Of a DNA stretch of 64,000 bases, positions 42,457 through 52,430 are shown in pieces. This stretch comes from Methanomicrobiales archaeon. Its GTDB lineage: Archaea > Halobacteriota > Methanomicrobia > Methanomicrobiales > Methanospirillaceae. The notes under the pieces are model-generated. The model had not been told where the DNA came from and made no database searches. It saw nothing but the letters and a program-made list of their open reading frames with translations. Position 1 is the first letter of the stretch. Every line of letters starts with the position of its first letter. The stretch covers positions 1-64,000 of the forward strand of contig JANXYM010000087.1 of the NCBI GenBank assembly GCA_025350045.1, written 5' to 3'. Made by a program: the position numbers and the translations under genes.

Positions 42457-42855
42457 ATGCCCAAACATTCCCGCCGGGTATTCTGTTCAGCATGTATCGC
42501 CCTGTTAGTCCTTGCCTGCTTGGCTGCCGGTTGTTCTTCATACCAAGCACCGGCGGCACCCGTAGCAACGGGAGCAACAGCGGCCTCAACCGGAGGTGCA
42601 GACTCAGTCACGATAAAAAATTTCGCGTTCGATCCTTCCCCAATAACCGTGAAAACCGGAACGGCAGTCATCTGGATCAACCAGGACAGCGCACCTCACA
42701 TCATTGTCTCGGACACGGGTTCTCCCACGGCCTTCTCCTCGGATTCGCTCTCAACAGGTACATCTTATAAATTCACTTTCACCCGGACGGGAACGTACAC
42801 ATACTATTGCTCAATTCACCCGTCCATGAAGGGCACGGTCATCGTGCTGTCATAG
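42457..42855 (+). CDS. Lipid-anchored cupredoxin (blue copper protein)
   Basis: A 132-residue exported electron carrier. A signal peptide ends in the lipobox LAAGC (Cys26), so it is attached to the membrane by lipid. After an Ala-rich linker comes an 80-residue plastocyanin-like domain with DPSPITVKTGTAVIWINQDS and the type 1 copper ligands His81, Cys118, His121 and Met124 (SAPHIIVSD, YYCSIHPSM). All four are present. Such proteins are uncommon in methanogens. It is a single gene with a promoter-length gap on both sides. Confidence 0.92.
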   Translation: MPKHSRRVFCSACIALLVLACLAAGCSSYQAPAAPVATGATAASTGGADSVTIKNFAFDPSPITVKTGTAVIWINQDSAPHIIVSDTGSPTAFSSDSLSTGTSYKFTFTRTGTYTYYCSIHPSMKGTVIVLS

Positions 42856-43041
42856 ATCTCATTTTTTTAACGGACCAGCCTCGTAATGGGGAACATTTCG
42901 GCTCCCAATACCAATTCTCCCGGGTATCAGCATAAACCAAACCGTGCCCCAAAACGGCATGGAATGGTCTGATCGAAGCCATCATCAGGACAAACGTAGA
43001 ATCACTCAATATTCGAAAAGATTTTCCGGGGACAAGAAACA

Positions 43042-45609
43042 ATGACATTCACCGCACCATCGAATAAACCGGATCCCCTGCAAACGTATCATACCCTTAC
43101 TGAAGAAGAATTATTTTTCGTTCTTAACAGCAGCCCGGGGGGGCTGACCATAGGGCAGGCGCAAGCAGGTCTTGTCCGCTTCGGGCACAACGATATCGCC
43201 CGTATCCGGAAGCCTCTGGTGATCTTTCAGTTCCTGGGCCATTTCAAAAACCTGCTCATCGTCATCCTGCTCATTGCTGCAGCTATATCAATGTTCGTTG
43301 GTGAACTGATTAATTCAGTCATCATCTTTTTCATCGTCATCGCCAGCGTAACTCTGGATTTTTTCCAGGAATACAAGGCCGATCAGACTGCGGACCTGCT
43401 CAGGCAGAAAATCCTCACCCGGGTCACGGCGTTCCGTGACGGTAGGGAACGGGATCTGCCCATTGCCGAACTGGTTCCGGGAGATCTGGTCAGGCTCACC
43501 GCCGGGGATATTGTTCCTGCCGACGCACGGGTACTGACAGCACGGAATTTTTACGTTAATGAGTCTGCCCTGACCGGTGAACCCTTCCCGGTTGAAAAAC
43601 ACCCGGGGGTTGCCGTCGCTGGAACTCCTGTCACTACTGCCAACAATTACATCTTTCTGGGTACGGCCGTTGTCAGCGGGATGGCCACAGCGCTGGTCAC
43701 AAAGACCGGCATTTCAACAGAATTTGGTAAAGTGGCAAAGACCCTGATCGAACGCCCCCCGGAAACGGAGTTCGAACGGGGGCTGAAGCAGTACAGTTAC
43801 CTGATGTCGAAATTTGTGTTCTTTTTAGTTATCTTCGTGTTCTTCATCAACGCCCTGTTCCGGCATGGCATCCTGGAGTCATTGCTCTTTTCTGTTGCAC
43901 TCGCGGTAGGTATGACACCGGAGCTTCTGCCCATGATCCTCTCCCTCAACCTTTCCAAAGGTTCCATCGCGATGTCCAAAAAAGGAGCTATTGTCCGGCA
44001 CCCGGAATCGATCCAGAACTTTGGAAGCATGGATGTGCTCTGCACGGACAAGACCGGGACCCTTACCAAAAACGAAATTGCGCTTGTGCAGCACCTGGAT
44101 ACAGAAGGAAACGAAAGCGAGAATGTTTTGCTATACTCATTCATCAACAGCTCATTTGACACCGGATTGAAAAGTCCCCTTGATGAAGCGATCCTCAGGT
44201 TCCGCCACATCGATATCGAGGGGGTCCGTAAAATAGATGAGATACCCTTTGATTTTATCAGAAAACGGGTTTCGGTAGTTGTTTCCAACGGCGATAAACA
44301 CATGATCGTATCCAAGGGCGCACCCGAGGAGATCTTCCGTATCTGCTCTTCGATTGATAAAAACGATGTTGTCAAACCACTGACAAATATTATCCGGGAG
44401 CAGATTGATGGCATCTACCAGGCCCAGAGTGCGGGGGGATTTAGAACCCTTGCGGTATGCTATCGTCCCGTGCCGTATGAGATGACACAGTTTTCTGCCG
44501 GCGATGAAAAGGAGATGATCCTTTCCGGCTTTGTCACCTTCATCGATCCTCCCAAAGATACGGCCCGTGAATCGGTCCTGCTGCTGGAACAGTCCGGGAT
44601 AGAACTCAAGATCCTTACCGGGGATAACGAACTAGTTACAAAAAAGATCTGTGAAGATATTGGCATTCTTATCAAAGGTGTTCTCACGGGAGAGGATATC
44701 GAACATATGGACGTTCAGACACTCTCCCGGGTGGTAGAGGACATTACTATCTTCTCCCGCATGACCCCGGTGCAGAAGAACCGGGTCATGATGGCCTTGA
44801 AAAAGAACGGCCATATTGTCGGGTTCATGGGGGACGGAATCAACGACGCACCATCTATCCGTGAGGCAGATGTGGGCATATCGGTTGAAAATGCCGTGGA
44901 TATTGCAAAGGAGTCTGCCGATATTATCCTTTTGAAAAACGACCTGCGTATCCTCAATGACGGGGTGCTTGAGGGAAGGAGAACATTTGGGAACACCATG
45001 AAGTACATCCTGATGGGGACAAGTTCCAATTTCGGGAATATGTTTTCAGTTGCCGGAGCTTCCCTTTTTCTCCGCTTCCTCCCGATGCTCCCAATCCAGA
45101 TCCTGTTGAACAACCTTCTCTACGACATTTCGGAGTCAACGATTCCCACTGATAACGTTGACGAGTCCTATATCAGGACTCCGAAAAAATGGGACATGGA
45201 TTTTATTAAGAAATTCATCATGATATTTGGCCCGATCAGTTCGGTGTTCGATTTTATCACATTCTTTATCCTGCTGATCGTCTTTACTGCCGATGCAGCA
45301 CTCTTCCAGACGGCATGGTTTGTCGAGTCAATCTGCACCCAGACGCTGGTCATTTTCGTGATCCGGACGCGGGTCGTCCCGTTTTATCATAGCAGGCCCA
45401 GCCGGCTTCTCGTTGCAAGCACGGTCCTGATCGTTGCGGTCGCCTGCATCCTGCCGTTTACCGTCATAGGCAGCCTGTTCGGGTTTGTCCCGTTGCCGGC
45501 ATCGTTCTTTGTTGTACTGGCCATACTGGTGATCGGCTATATTGTCATTGTCGAACTGGTCAAACGCTGGTTCTATACCCGATACGATTCCACGAGGGGC
45601 AGGAAATAA
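43042..45609 (+). CDS. mgtA: Magnesium-translocating P-type ATPase, MgtA/MgtB type
   Basis: An 855-residue P3B-type ATPase. It has an N-terminal cation-ATPase region (about 15-85), ten predicted spans, the actuator loop with LTGEPFPVEK (TGEP in place of the usual TGES), the phosphorylation site CTDKTGTLT (D336), ILTGDN in the nucleotide domain, and GDGIND (597-602) for the hinge. The C-terminal six spans (from about 650) have LLYDISESTIPTDNVDESYI, typical of Mg2+ importers. It brings Mg2+ into the cell along the electrical gradient. It stands alone. Confidence 0.93.
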   Translation: MTFTAPSNKPDPLQTYHTLTEEELFFVLNSSPGGLTIGQAQAGLVRFGHNDIARIRKPLVIFQFLGHFKNLLIVILLIAAAISMFVGELINSVIIFFIVIASVTLDFFQEYKADQTADLLRQKILTRVTAFRDGRERDLPIAELVPGDLVRLTAGDIVPADARVLTARNFYVNESALTGEPFPVEKHPGVAVAGTPVTTANNYIFLGTAVVSGMATALVTKTGISTEFGKVAKTLIERPPETEFERGLKQYSYLMSKFVFFLVIFVFFINALFRHGILESLLFSVALAVGMTPELLPMILSLNLSKGSIAMSKKGAIVRHPESIQNFGSMDVLCTDKTGTLTKNEIALVQHLDTEGNESENVLLYSFINSSFDTGLKSPLDEAILRFRHIDIEGVRKIDEIPFDFIRKRVSVVVSNGDKHMIVSKGAPEEIFRICSSIDKNDVVKPLTNIIREQIDGIYQAQSAGGFRTLAVCYRPVPYEMTQFSAGDEKEMILSGFVTFIDPPKDTARESVLLLEQSGIELKILTGDNELVTKKICEDIGILIKGVLTGEDIEHMDVQTLSRVVEDITIFSRMTPVQKNRVMMALKKNGHIVGFMGDGINDAPSIREADVGISVENAVDIAKESADIILLKNDLRILNDGVLEGRRTFGNTMKYILMGTSSNFGNMFSVAGASLFLRFLPMLPIQILLNNLLYDISESTIPTDNVDESYIRTPKKWDMDFIKKFIMIFGPISSVFDFITFFILLIVFTADAALFQTAWFVESICTQTLVIFVIRTRVVPFYHSRPSRLLVASTVLIVAVACILPFTVIGSLFGFVPLPASFFVVLAILVIGYIVIVELVKRWFYTRYDSTRGRK

Positions 45610-45881
45610 AAAAGGGATTTAAACCTTATACCTGAAAGATCATCTGTCACCAGAGCCGGACACATCTCAGTAAGCAATTCGCATACGACCGTAGAACCGG
45701 GTCCTCATCCTCATCCGCAACGAACACCCTGAGTCCCCGGAGCGCTCCGGTACTCCGGATTGCAGTAAGCGCAACAACAGGCTGTTCGCGAATCGCAGTC
45801 CGCTCGTTCCGGTTCCGCAACCGTCCAATCATTACACCCGCAATCGGTGCGGCAGATGTGCCCCCCAAGGGCTCCTGCGTA

Positions 45882-46361
45882 CTACTTGTGGTATGGCTCA
45901 CCCCGGAGGATTCGGAATGCCCGATATACCTGCTCAAAGAGGAGGAGGCGGGCTATGGGGTGGGTGAAGGTCATTTTAGAGAAGGAGAGGCAAAGATTGC
46001 TTCGGGAAAGAACTACCGGGGAGAGACCGAGATCCCCCCCAATCACAAAGACCAGCTGGTTCTGCCCGGAGAGTTCCCATTCGCGAAACGATCCGGCCAG
46101 ATTCTCACTCGACCAGCTCTGCCCCCTCATGTCAAGGGTGATAACAATGGAGCCCTCTGGAATAGCAGCAAGGATCCGATCGCCTTCCTTCTCCTTTGCT
46201 ATTGATTCATTAGCCGGTGAAACGGAGAGGGGGCGTTTCTCCTCTGCCAGCTCAACAACCTGAAGTTTAGTATAGGGCCGCAAGCGTTTTTCATACTCGG
46301 CAATACCCTCCTGTAGGTATTTTTCCTTGATTTTTCCTACAGCTATGATCCGAATCTGCAT
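45882..46361 (-). CDS. rlmH: 23S rRNA pseudouridine methyltransferase RlmH
   Basis: A 159-residue SPOUT methyltransferase that adds a methyl group to N3 of pseudouridine 1915 in 23S rRNA (E. coli numbering). The start IRIIAVGKIKEKYLQEGIAE, the middle ITLDMRGQSWSSENLA, the SAM knot FVIGGDLGLSP and the C-terminus MTFTHPIARLLLFEQVYRAF ending in GEPYHK are the family features. RlmH is mainly bacterial, and its presence in methanomicrobia suggests an old transfer. The 270 bp downstream have no confident gene. Confidence 0.95.
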   Translation of the reverse strand: MQIRIIAVGKIKEKYLQEGIAEYEKRLRPYTKLQVVELAEEKRPLSVSPANESIAKEKEGDRILAAIPEGSIVITLDMRGQSWSSENLAGSFREWELSGQNQLVFVIGGDLGLSPVVLSRSNLCLSFSKMTFTHPIARLLLFEQVYRAFRILRGEPYHK

Positions 46362-46442
46362 GGTTTACCCTGCAATGAAGTTAAACATCTGGACATACGG
46401 CGCGCTAAAAAGATAAAAAGAAGGGGGGTGGAAGTAAGTTAC

Positions 46443-46757
46443 CTATGGATTACTTTTGGACTCTTTTGTATCGATATTTTGGCGAGATAACACTTCAATA
46501 AGTACTTCTTTCATCATATTTTTCATGAGTTCCCGGCCCTCATCTGAGGACATGTAGTCTTTGAACAGCTCTTTAAACTGTCCCATATCGTGGTGATTAT
46601 CGACGAAGCTTAATAAAGCTTGTGTGATACAATCAGAGACCGTGGAGAACTTCTTTTCCTCATACACGAGTTTATTGACCTTCTCGTAGATATTTGGGGG
46701 CATTTTATAGGATATTGCAACACGTTCCCCTCGGGTCGCCGGTATCTTCTCAGCCAT
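46443..46757 (-). CDS. Small RHH-like DNA-binding protein
   Basis: A 104-residue protein. Residues 12-55 look like a ribbon-helix-helix domain: RVAISYKMPPNIYEKVNKLV, then KKFSTVSDCITQALLSFVDN. The C-terminal half is charged and helical (DYMSSDEGRELMKNMMKEVL) and may form oligomers. It resembles small archaeal RHH regulators of the CopG/NikR N-terminal type without a metal domain. An inverted repeat between its TATA box and start codon suggests that it represses its own gene. Confidence 0.75.
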   Translation of the reverse strand: MAEKIPATRGERVAISYKMPPNIYEKVNKLVYEEKKFSTVSDCITQALLSFVDNHHDMGQFKELFKDYMSSDEGRELMKNMMKEVLIEVLSRQNIDTKESKSNP

Positions 46758-46758
46758 T

Positions 46759-46790
46759 CCCTAAAAACTAGGGCTAAATACTATAAATAG
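46759..46790 (-). promoter_or_regulatory. Promoter with operator-like repeat of the RHH gene
   Basis: CCCTA-AAAAC-TAGGG (46759-46773) lies directly next to the start codon, and the TATA-like CTATTTATAG (minus strand, around 46781-46790) lies about 25 bases upstream. This spacing puts the transcript start at or near the ATG, so the mRNA may be leaderless. The repeat sits between TATA box and gene, where a bound protein would block transcription. Confidence 0.5.
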
Positions 46791-46913
46791 CCTGTTAATC
46801 GCCCGCAATAATCCATAAGAATTACATTTTTTTATTTAGTATCCCTTAAGGCATACATATGGAATACTTTTTATAGCGCGGCGGGTAATAGGAGATCATT
46901 CCGAGGTGACCAC

Positions 46914-47396
46914 ATGAACGAAATTATCCTGTTGCTCCTGTCAATCGTTGGCATCTTCTCAGCTGCCTGCTGTGTTGCGCTCGTCGCTCTGGGTAAAATA
47001 ATCGATAATTTTCCCTTAGGAGATGAGGAAACCCGTACCCGGGGAATATCAAGCCCGGCAGAATCGACAAAAATCGCAGTCGTATTGTTCTGGATCTGTT
47101 TCATCCCGGGAGCATGGGCGGTTCTTCAGGAGGGGGTTGTGACTCGTATTGCAGGAATTACCCTGCTGTTTTCCATCTGCCTTTTCATGTTCACGGGGCT
47201 TGTCTTCTCCTTTGCCGTACTCAGCACCATGAAAGGGCTTAAAAATGCATACGGAGATACCGTACTTCGCTTAGGTAAAGAAGTCCCCCAGGTAAGCCCT
47301 TCATCACCAGTGAGTGTAAAAGAGACAACGATCCATCAAAGGCGGAGAGAGAACCCGTTATCGAACGTTATGGTAAATGCATTGCTGAAAAAATAA
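46914..47396 (+). CDS. Three-span membrane protein, function unknown
   Basis: A 160-residue protein with three clear membrane spans: about 4-25 (IILLLLSIVGIFSAACCVAL), 55-75 (IAVVLFWICFIPGAWAVLQ) and 80-110 (IAGITLLFSICLFMFTGLVF). A cytosolic tail of about 45 residues ends basic (HQRRRENPLSNVMVNALLKK). No family is recognised. GAGGTGA lies 5 bases before ATG 46914 and TTTTTATAG stands about 45 bases upstream. It is divergent from the RHH gene across 156 bp and converges on pgk. Confidence 0.6.
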   Translation: MNEIILLLLSIVGIFSAACCVALVALGKIIDNFPLGDEETRTRGISSPAESTKIAVVLFWICFIPGAWAVLQEGVVTRIAGITLLFSICLFMFTGLVFSFAVLSTMKGLKNAYGDTVLRLGKEVPQVSPSSPVSVKETTIHQRRRENPLSNVMVNALLKK

Positions 47397-47406
47397 AATA
47401 GAAGGA

Positions 47407-48621
47407 TTACCCAAATATCTTTTTTGACTGCTCCAGTGCATCAACTGCAGGGAGCTTTTTCCCGGTAAGGAATTCAATACATGCTCCGCCACCCGTAGAG
47501 ATATGCGTGAAATCCTTCTCGATGCCGAGTTTTTCTATCACCACAGCAGTATGTCCCCCACCGACAACTGAGAATTCAACCTTGGACGCAGCCCTGAGAA
47601 GCTCGTAGGTACCGGTGGCAAAGTCTGCATCTTCAAAGACGCCTGCAGGCCCATTGAATACCACGGTTCCTGCCTTTTTGATCTCATGGACGAGGGTTGC
47701 AACTGCGTCCATGCCGAGATCCAGTACGGGTACATCGTCCGGTATCCGGTCTACCGCATATTCCATACGGCGGTTATCCTTCCTGACTGCAACAGACTCG
47801 GGCATTACAACCCGGTCCCGGTAACGGGCAAGGATCTCTTTGGCCTTCTCAATCTCCGGCTGGTATTTGAGCTGGGCGATAAGCTGCGTAGAGGGTTTGC
47901 CGATATCGTAACCTGAGGCAATTAAAAAGACATTGGCCACTAAACCAATGACAATGACCTGATCCGCGATTCCATTATCCAGCACATGCTTTGCTACATC
48001 AATGGAATCATCCACTTTGGTACCACCAAGTACCATACAGACAGGGCGTGGAGCACCGGAAAAAACTTTTGAGAGGGTGGAGACTTCCCTTTCCATGAGT
48101 AGTCCCCCCGCAGAGCGCATGACCATAGGAAGACCAACAACCGTTGGTTGCGAACGGTGGGCAGTACCAAATGCATCATTGACAAAGACATCCGCCATTG
48201 CGGCAAGTTTCTTCACAAGATGCGTCTTTTTGGCCTCTTCGGGTTTTAAGGTCAGGTTCTCCTCAGCATTGAACCTGACATTCTCCAGCATCAGCACCTC
48301 ACCTGTCTTCATCGCGTGCACAGCTTCGCGGGCATGCCGCCCGAAGATACTGTCCACATAGGCGACCGGTTTTCCGAGCAGGTGCTCAAGTTTCTCAGCA
48401 TGGGCTTCCAAGGGAGTGAAATCTTTCTTTCCCGGCCTGCTCTGGTGGGTGACTATCACGACACGGCTGTCAGAAAGAGCACGGATTGTGGGAAGGTGCT
48501 CCCTGAACCGCTTGTCATCCAAAATAAGATTGGAGGTGGGGTCGATAGGGGAGTTGAGATCGAGCCGGAGGAGGACCGTTTTTCCATCGCACCCCAGTTC
48601 CCTTATGGTTCCAATCGGCAT
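47407..48621 (-). CDS. pgk: Phosphoglycerate kinase
   Basis: A 404-residue glycolytic and gluconeogenic enzyme that moves a phosphate between 1,3-bisphosphoglycerate and ADP. Landmarks are VLLRLDLNSPIDPTSN, SRVVIVTHQSRPGKKDFTPL, MLENVRFNAEENL, ADVFVNDAFGTAHRSQPTVV and VVGGGHTAVV near the end. Archaeal PGKs are about this size. GAGGTT lies 3 bases before the second of two adjacent ATGs (48621), which I prefer over 48624. It starts 20 bases after the atpD stop on the same strand and is probably read with the ATP synthase genes. Confidence 0.95.
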   Translation of the reverse strand: MPIGTIRELGCDGKTVLLRLDLNSPIDPTSNLILDDKRFREHLPTIRALSDSRVVIVTHQSRPGKKDFTPLEAHAEKLEHLLGKPVAYVDSIFGRHAREAVHAMKTGEVLMLENVRFNAEENLTLKPEEAKKTHLVKKLAAMADVFVNDAFGTAHRSQPTVVGLPMVMRSAGGLLMEREVSTLSKVFSGAPRPVCMVLGGTKVDDSIDVAKHVLDNGIADQVIVIGLVANVFLIASGYDIGKPSTQLIAQLKYQPEIEKAKEILARYRDRVVMPESVAVRKDNRRMEYAVDRIPDDVPVLDLGMDAVATLVHEIKKAGTVVFNGPAGVFEDADFATGTYELLRAASKVEFSVVGGGHTAVVIEKLGIEKDFTHISTGGGACIEFLTGKKLPAVDALEQSKKIFG

Positions 48622-48641
48622 CATAACCTCAGATAAAAAAA

Positions 48642-49271
48642 TTATGCGGTGTTCCGGGATTTGATCTTTTTCATCCGGAAGAGTTCTTCCCGCTCCATCT
48701 CATCGAGACGCATCTTGATAAAGTCCCGTGCTGCGGTGAGCTCCGGTATAACCTTGTACTCCAGTGCATTGACACGGCGTTTGGTCTTCTCGATCTCATC
48801 GAGCAGGCGCTTCATCGTGGTCTCAATCTCGGCACTCTCGATGATCGATTCTACCAGTTCCTCAAACGCTGATGCTGTCTCATCAATGACTGTTGAAGTG
48901 CCAAGCACACCATAGCCGCGGTCGACAAGACTTTTTCTGACTTTGGATGATTCGATCTGCGGAACGACCACACCCATGATATTCTTGCTCTTCAGGATAA
49001 TCTGGGGTACTTCTTTAACCGAAAATGCCGCAGATTTCACACCGATTGCACCTTCGACGGTGTTGGCTACCGCCATCATCTCGACTGCTTTTGCATACTT
49101 TCGGAGAAGGTCGCCCCGGGTATCCTTGGCATTTGCCAGGATCTTGAAAAATTCAAGGATTAGTCCATCGCGCTTCATTTTAAGGATCTTATAGCCACGC
49201 TCCGATAACTGGATCTTCCGCTTTAAGTTGATCAGTTCTGAACGGGTTGGCTTGATATCGCGCAGGGCCAT
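48642..49271 (-). CDS. atpD: A-type ATP synthase subunit D
   Basis: A 209-residue central-stalk subunit that turns inside the A3B3 hexamer. The start MALRDIKPTRSELINLKRKI with ATG 49271 (GGAG upstream) is typical, followed by a long helix (LSERGYKILKMKRDGLILEF) and a C-terminal helix (EIEKTKRRVNALEYKVIPEL) that form the antiparallel coiled coil. MGVVVPQIESSKVRKSL forms the globular part between them. It is the last ATP synthase gene of the operon, 7 bases from atpB. Confidence 0.96.
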   Translation of the reverse strand: MALRDIKPTRSELINLKRKIQLSERGYKILKMKRDGLILEFFKILANAKDTRGDLLRKYAKAVEMMAVANTVEGAIGVKSAAFSVKEVPQIILKSKNIMGVVVPQIESSKVRKSLVDRGYGVLGTSTVIDETASAFEELVESIIESAEIETTMKRLLDEIEKTKRRVNALEYKVIPELTAARDFIKMRLDEMEREELFRMKKIKSRNTA

Positions 49272-49278
49272 GGACTTT

Positions 49279-50667
49279 CTACTCCTTCTTTGCACCAGTG
49301 CGGAACTTCGGGTGGTACTTGTTGATCAGTTCACGGTCGATACGGGTCAGCTGCTCGACGGGCAGCGTCGCGAGAAGATCCCAGGCGAGGTTTAAGGTAT
49401 CCTCAATGCTGCGATCCTCGTCATATCCCTGGCGGACAAACCGGCTCTCGAAGAGATCAGCAAACTCCAGAAGCAACCGGTCACGTTCGGAAAGGGCATC
49501 CTTACCAACGATGGCAACGAGCCCACGGAGATCGTTTCCTTCTGCGTACCCGGCGTACATCTGGTCGGAGACCTTCTTGTGGTCTTCACGGGTTTTTCCT
49601 TTCCCGATACCGAGATTCATCAGACGGGAGAGCGATGGTAGCACGTTGATGGGCGGATAGATACCTTTACGGTGGAGATCACGGTTGACCACGATCTGGC
49701 CTTCGGTAATGTAACCGGTCAGGTCGGCGATCGGGTGAGTGATATCGTCACCGGGCATGGTCAGGATCGGAATCTGGGTGACAGAGCCCTTCTGACCCTT
49801 GATCATACCGGCACGCTCATAGAGGTTGGCGAGATCCGTGTACATGTATCCCGGGTAGCCACGGCGACCGGGCACTTCTTCACGGGCTGCACCGATCTGA
49901 CGGAGCGCCTCACAGTAGTTGGTCATATCCGTAAGGATGACGAGCACATGCATTCCGAGCTCGAATGCAAGGTATTCAGCAGTGGTCAGGGCCAGCCTTG
50001 GGGTGATGATACGCTCAACGGCTGGGTCATCCGCAAGATTAAGGAACACGACTGCACGTTCCAGCGCACCGGTGCGCTCGAAGTCCTGCATGAAGTAGTT
50101 CGCTTCTTCCTTGGTGATACCCATCGCAGCAAAGACTACCGCGAATTTTTCGGTCGAACCAGGCACTTTTGCCTGCCGTGCGATCTGCAGCGCAACGTTG
50201 TTGTGAGGGAGACCTGCACCCGAGAAGATCGGGAGCTTCTGGCCACGGACAAGGGTGTTGGTTCCATCGATTGTGGAGATACCGGTCTGGATGAAATCCG
50301 CCGGCATGCCCCGGGCGTACGGGTTGATAGCAGCACCGTTGATGTCCAGGCGCTTCTCCGGGACAATATCTGGGCCGCCATCAATGGGTTTACCGCCACC
50401 AGACAGGATGCGTCCGAGCATCTCCCTACCAACAGGCATCTTGATGGTCTCACCCGTGAACCGGACACCGCTGTCTCTTCCGATACCGGCGGTGGTCTCG
50501 AAGATCTGGACAACGACGAGTTCGTCGCTCGTGTCGAGTACCTGGCCACGCTTGGTTGTGCCATCGGCAAGAATTATATTAACGAGTTCGCCATAGGCAA
50601 TCGGCTCGGTCTTTTCGACAAAGACAAGCGGCCCGGCAATCTTGCTTATCGTCCTGTATTCCTTCAT
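49279..50667 (-). CDS. atpB: A-type ATP synthase subunit B (non-catalytic)
   Basis: A 462-residue regulatory subunit. It has a degenerate nucleotide site in place of a P-loop ([20 protein letters not shown]), as usual for subunit B, which senses but does not hydrolyse ATP. Other markers are [20 protein letters not shown] at the start, [20 protein letters not shown] and [20 protein letters not shown]. The start overlaps the atpA stop by 4 bp (50664-50667), and its stop lies 7 bases from atpD. Confidence 0.97.
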   Translation of the reverse strand: MKEYRTISKIAGPLVFVEKTEPIAYGELVNIILADGTTKRGQVLDTSDELVVVQIFETTAGIGRDSGVRFTGETIKMPVGREMLGRILSGGGKPIDGGPDIVPEKRLDINGAAINPYARGMPADFIQTGISTIDGTNTLVRGQKLPIFSGAGLPHNNVALQIARQAKVPGSTEKFAVVFAAMGITKEEANYFMQDFERTGALERAVVFLNLADDPAVERIITPRLALTTAEYLAFELGMHVLVILTDMTNYCEALRQIGAAREEVPGRRGYPGYMYTDLANLYERAGMIKGQKGSVTQIPILTMPGDDITHPIADLTGYITEGQIVVNRDLHRKGIYPPINVLPSLSRLMNLGIGKGKTREDHKKVSDQMYAGYAEGNDLRGLVAIVGKDALSERDRLLLEFADLFESRFVRQGYDEDRSIEDTLNLAWDLLATLPVEQLTRIDRELINKYHPKFRTGAKKE

Positions 50668-52430
50668 GCTGCCGACCTCAGTGTGTTGAACTCATCGTCC
50701 ATCTGTTTCATAATCTTCGCCAGTTCAGGTGTGTAATCCTTGATGAACTTGATCTGGGCCAGTTCGTTCTTGGCTTTGACCGCATTGATCTGAGCGGGGC
50801 TGACACCGACAAGCTGGGCTGAGTACGACAGTTCGGCATATGTCTTGATAGCCTTCATCATGGCGTACTGTTTCTTCATGTCACAGAATGTGTCGACTGC
50901 GTCGTATGCATTCTGCTGGAGGAAGATCTCACGGATCATACGGGCAACTTCGATCGTCACCTGCTCAGATTCAGGCAGGGCATCGGAACCAACGAGCTGC
51001 ACGATTTCCTGAAGTTCTGCCTCTTTCTGGAGGATTTCCATGGCCCATGACCGGATGGTGTTCCACTCGGGGGAGACTTCCTTGTCATAATAGTCATGGA
51101 GAGCTTCGAGATACAGGGAGTACGAGTTCAGCCAGTTGATGGCCGGGAAGTGCCTGCGCTGGGAGAGCTTTGCGTCCAGTGCCCAGAAGACCTTGACGAT
51201 ACGCAGGGTGTTCTGGGTAACGGGTTCTGAGAAATCTCCACCAGGCGGGGACACTGCACCGATAACAGAGACGGAGCCACGGGCCCCGTTGAGAGTCTTG
51301 ACAAGGCCGGCACGCTCGTAGAACTCCGAGAGCCGGGCTGCAAGGTATGCCGGGTATCCTTCTTCACCGGGCATCTCTTCGAGACGCGAGGAGATTTCAC
51401 GCATTGCTTCTGCCCACCGGGAGGTCGAATCTGCCATCAGGGAGACGTCATAGCCCATATCACGGAAATATTCTGCAATGGTGATACCGGTATAAACCGA
51501 TGCTTCACGGGCTGCCACGGGCATGTTTGATGTGTTTGCGATGAGCACGGTCCTTTCCATGAGTGGCTTGCCGCTCTTCGGGTCTTCAAGGTGCGGGAAT
51601 TCCGTAAGAACTTCCGTCATCTCGTTGCCGCGTTCTCCGCAGCCGATGTAGACCACAATCTCGGCATCCGACCACTTGGCCAGCTGCTGCTGGGTAACCG
51701 TCTTGCCGCTCCCGAAGGGTCCGGGAATTGCGGCAGTACCTCCCTTTGCGATCGGGAAGAGACCGTCGAGGATACGCTGACCGGTGATCAGCGGGATCGT
51801 CGGGTTCATCTTCTCTTTCACAGGACGGGGAACACGGACCGGCCAGCGCTGGATCATCGGATATTCGCGACCGTCTTCGAGAACACAGATGATCTCGTCG
51901 ATCGTGTAGTCTCCACTCTTGATCGTCTTGACCGTCCCCGGCTTTACATTCGGGGGGAGCATGACCTTATGGACGATGTTGGTTTCCTGAACCTCACCGA
52001 GAATTGCACCCGGCTCGACCTTGTCGCCGGACTTGACAAGCGGCTTGAAGGTCCACTTCTTGTCATGGGATAGACCAGGTGCAGTTACACCACGCTCGAT
52101 AAAGTTGCCCATCTTATCCACAAGTACGGAGAGGGGGCGCTGGATACCATCATAGATACTGGTCAGCAGACCCGGACCGAGTTCAACTGCCAGCGAAAGT
52201 CCGGTGTTTGAGACCGGTTCACCGGGTCTGATACCGGAAGTGTCTTCGTAGACCTGGATGATGACACTCTCACCCTGGATCTTGATGACCTCACCCATCA
52301 GCTCTTCTTTGCCGACCTTCACCACATCGTACATGTGGGCATCAAGGTTGACTGCCGTCACGACAGGGCCGGCAATTCTTTTCAGAACCCCTTGTTTCTG
52401 TTCCTTTGCATGTTTGGTTGTTACTTCCAC
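50664..52430 (-). CDS. atpA: A-type ATP synthase subunit A (catalytic)
   Basis: A 588-residue catalytic subunit. The Walker A motif GPFGSGKT lies at 237-244, with the non-homologous insert typical of A/V-type subunits before it (about 115-190). [20 protein letters not shown] and [20 protein letters not shown] (Walker B region) follow. The start is a GTG at 52430, which overlaps the atpF stop by 10 bp; no ATG is available near the family N-terminus. The stop overlaps atpB. Confidence 0.97.
   Translation of the reverse strand: MEVTTKHAKEQKQGVLKRIAGPVVTAVNLDAHMYDVVKVGKEELMGEVIKIQGESVIIQVYEDTSGIRPGEPVSNTGLSLAVELGPGLLTSIYDGIQRPLSVLVDKMGNFIERGVTAPGLSHDKKWTFKPLVKSGDKVEPGAILGEVQETNIVHKVMLPPNVKPGTVKTIKSGDYTIDEIICVLEDGREYPMIQRWPVRVPRPVKEKMNPTIPLITGQRILDGLFPIAKGGTAAIPGPFGSGKTVTQQQLAKWSDAEIVVYIGCGERGNEMTEVLTEFPHLEDPKSGKPLMERTVLIANTSNMPVAAREASVYTGITIAEYFRDMGYDVSLMADSTSRWAEAMREISSRLEEMPGEEGYPAYLAARLSEFYERAGLVKTLNGARGSVSVIGAVSPPGGDFSEPVTQNTLRIVKVFWALDAKLSQRRHFPAINWLNSYSLYLEALHDYYDKEVSPEWNTIRSWAMEILQKEAELQEIVQLVGSDALPESEQVTIEVARMIREIFLQQNAYDAVDTFCDMKKQYAMMKAIKTYAELSYSAQLVGVSPAQINAVKAKNELAQIKFIKDYTPELAKIMKQMDDEFNTLRSAA

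Noticed and set aside
42839-43048. 69-residue minus-strand frame between the cupredoxin and mgtA genes
   Set aside because: It overlaps both gene ends on the other strand and has no conserved pattern.
45647-45937. 96-residue minus-strand frame after rlmH
   Set aside because: It overlaps the rlmH 3' end in another frame. A shorter version from 45830 has an acidic patch (VFVADEDEDP) and might be a small gene, but no ribosome site or family supports it.
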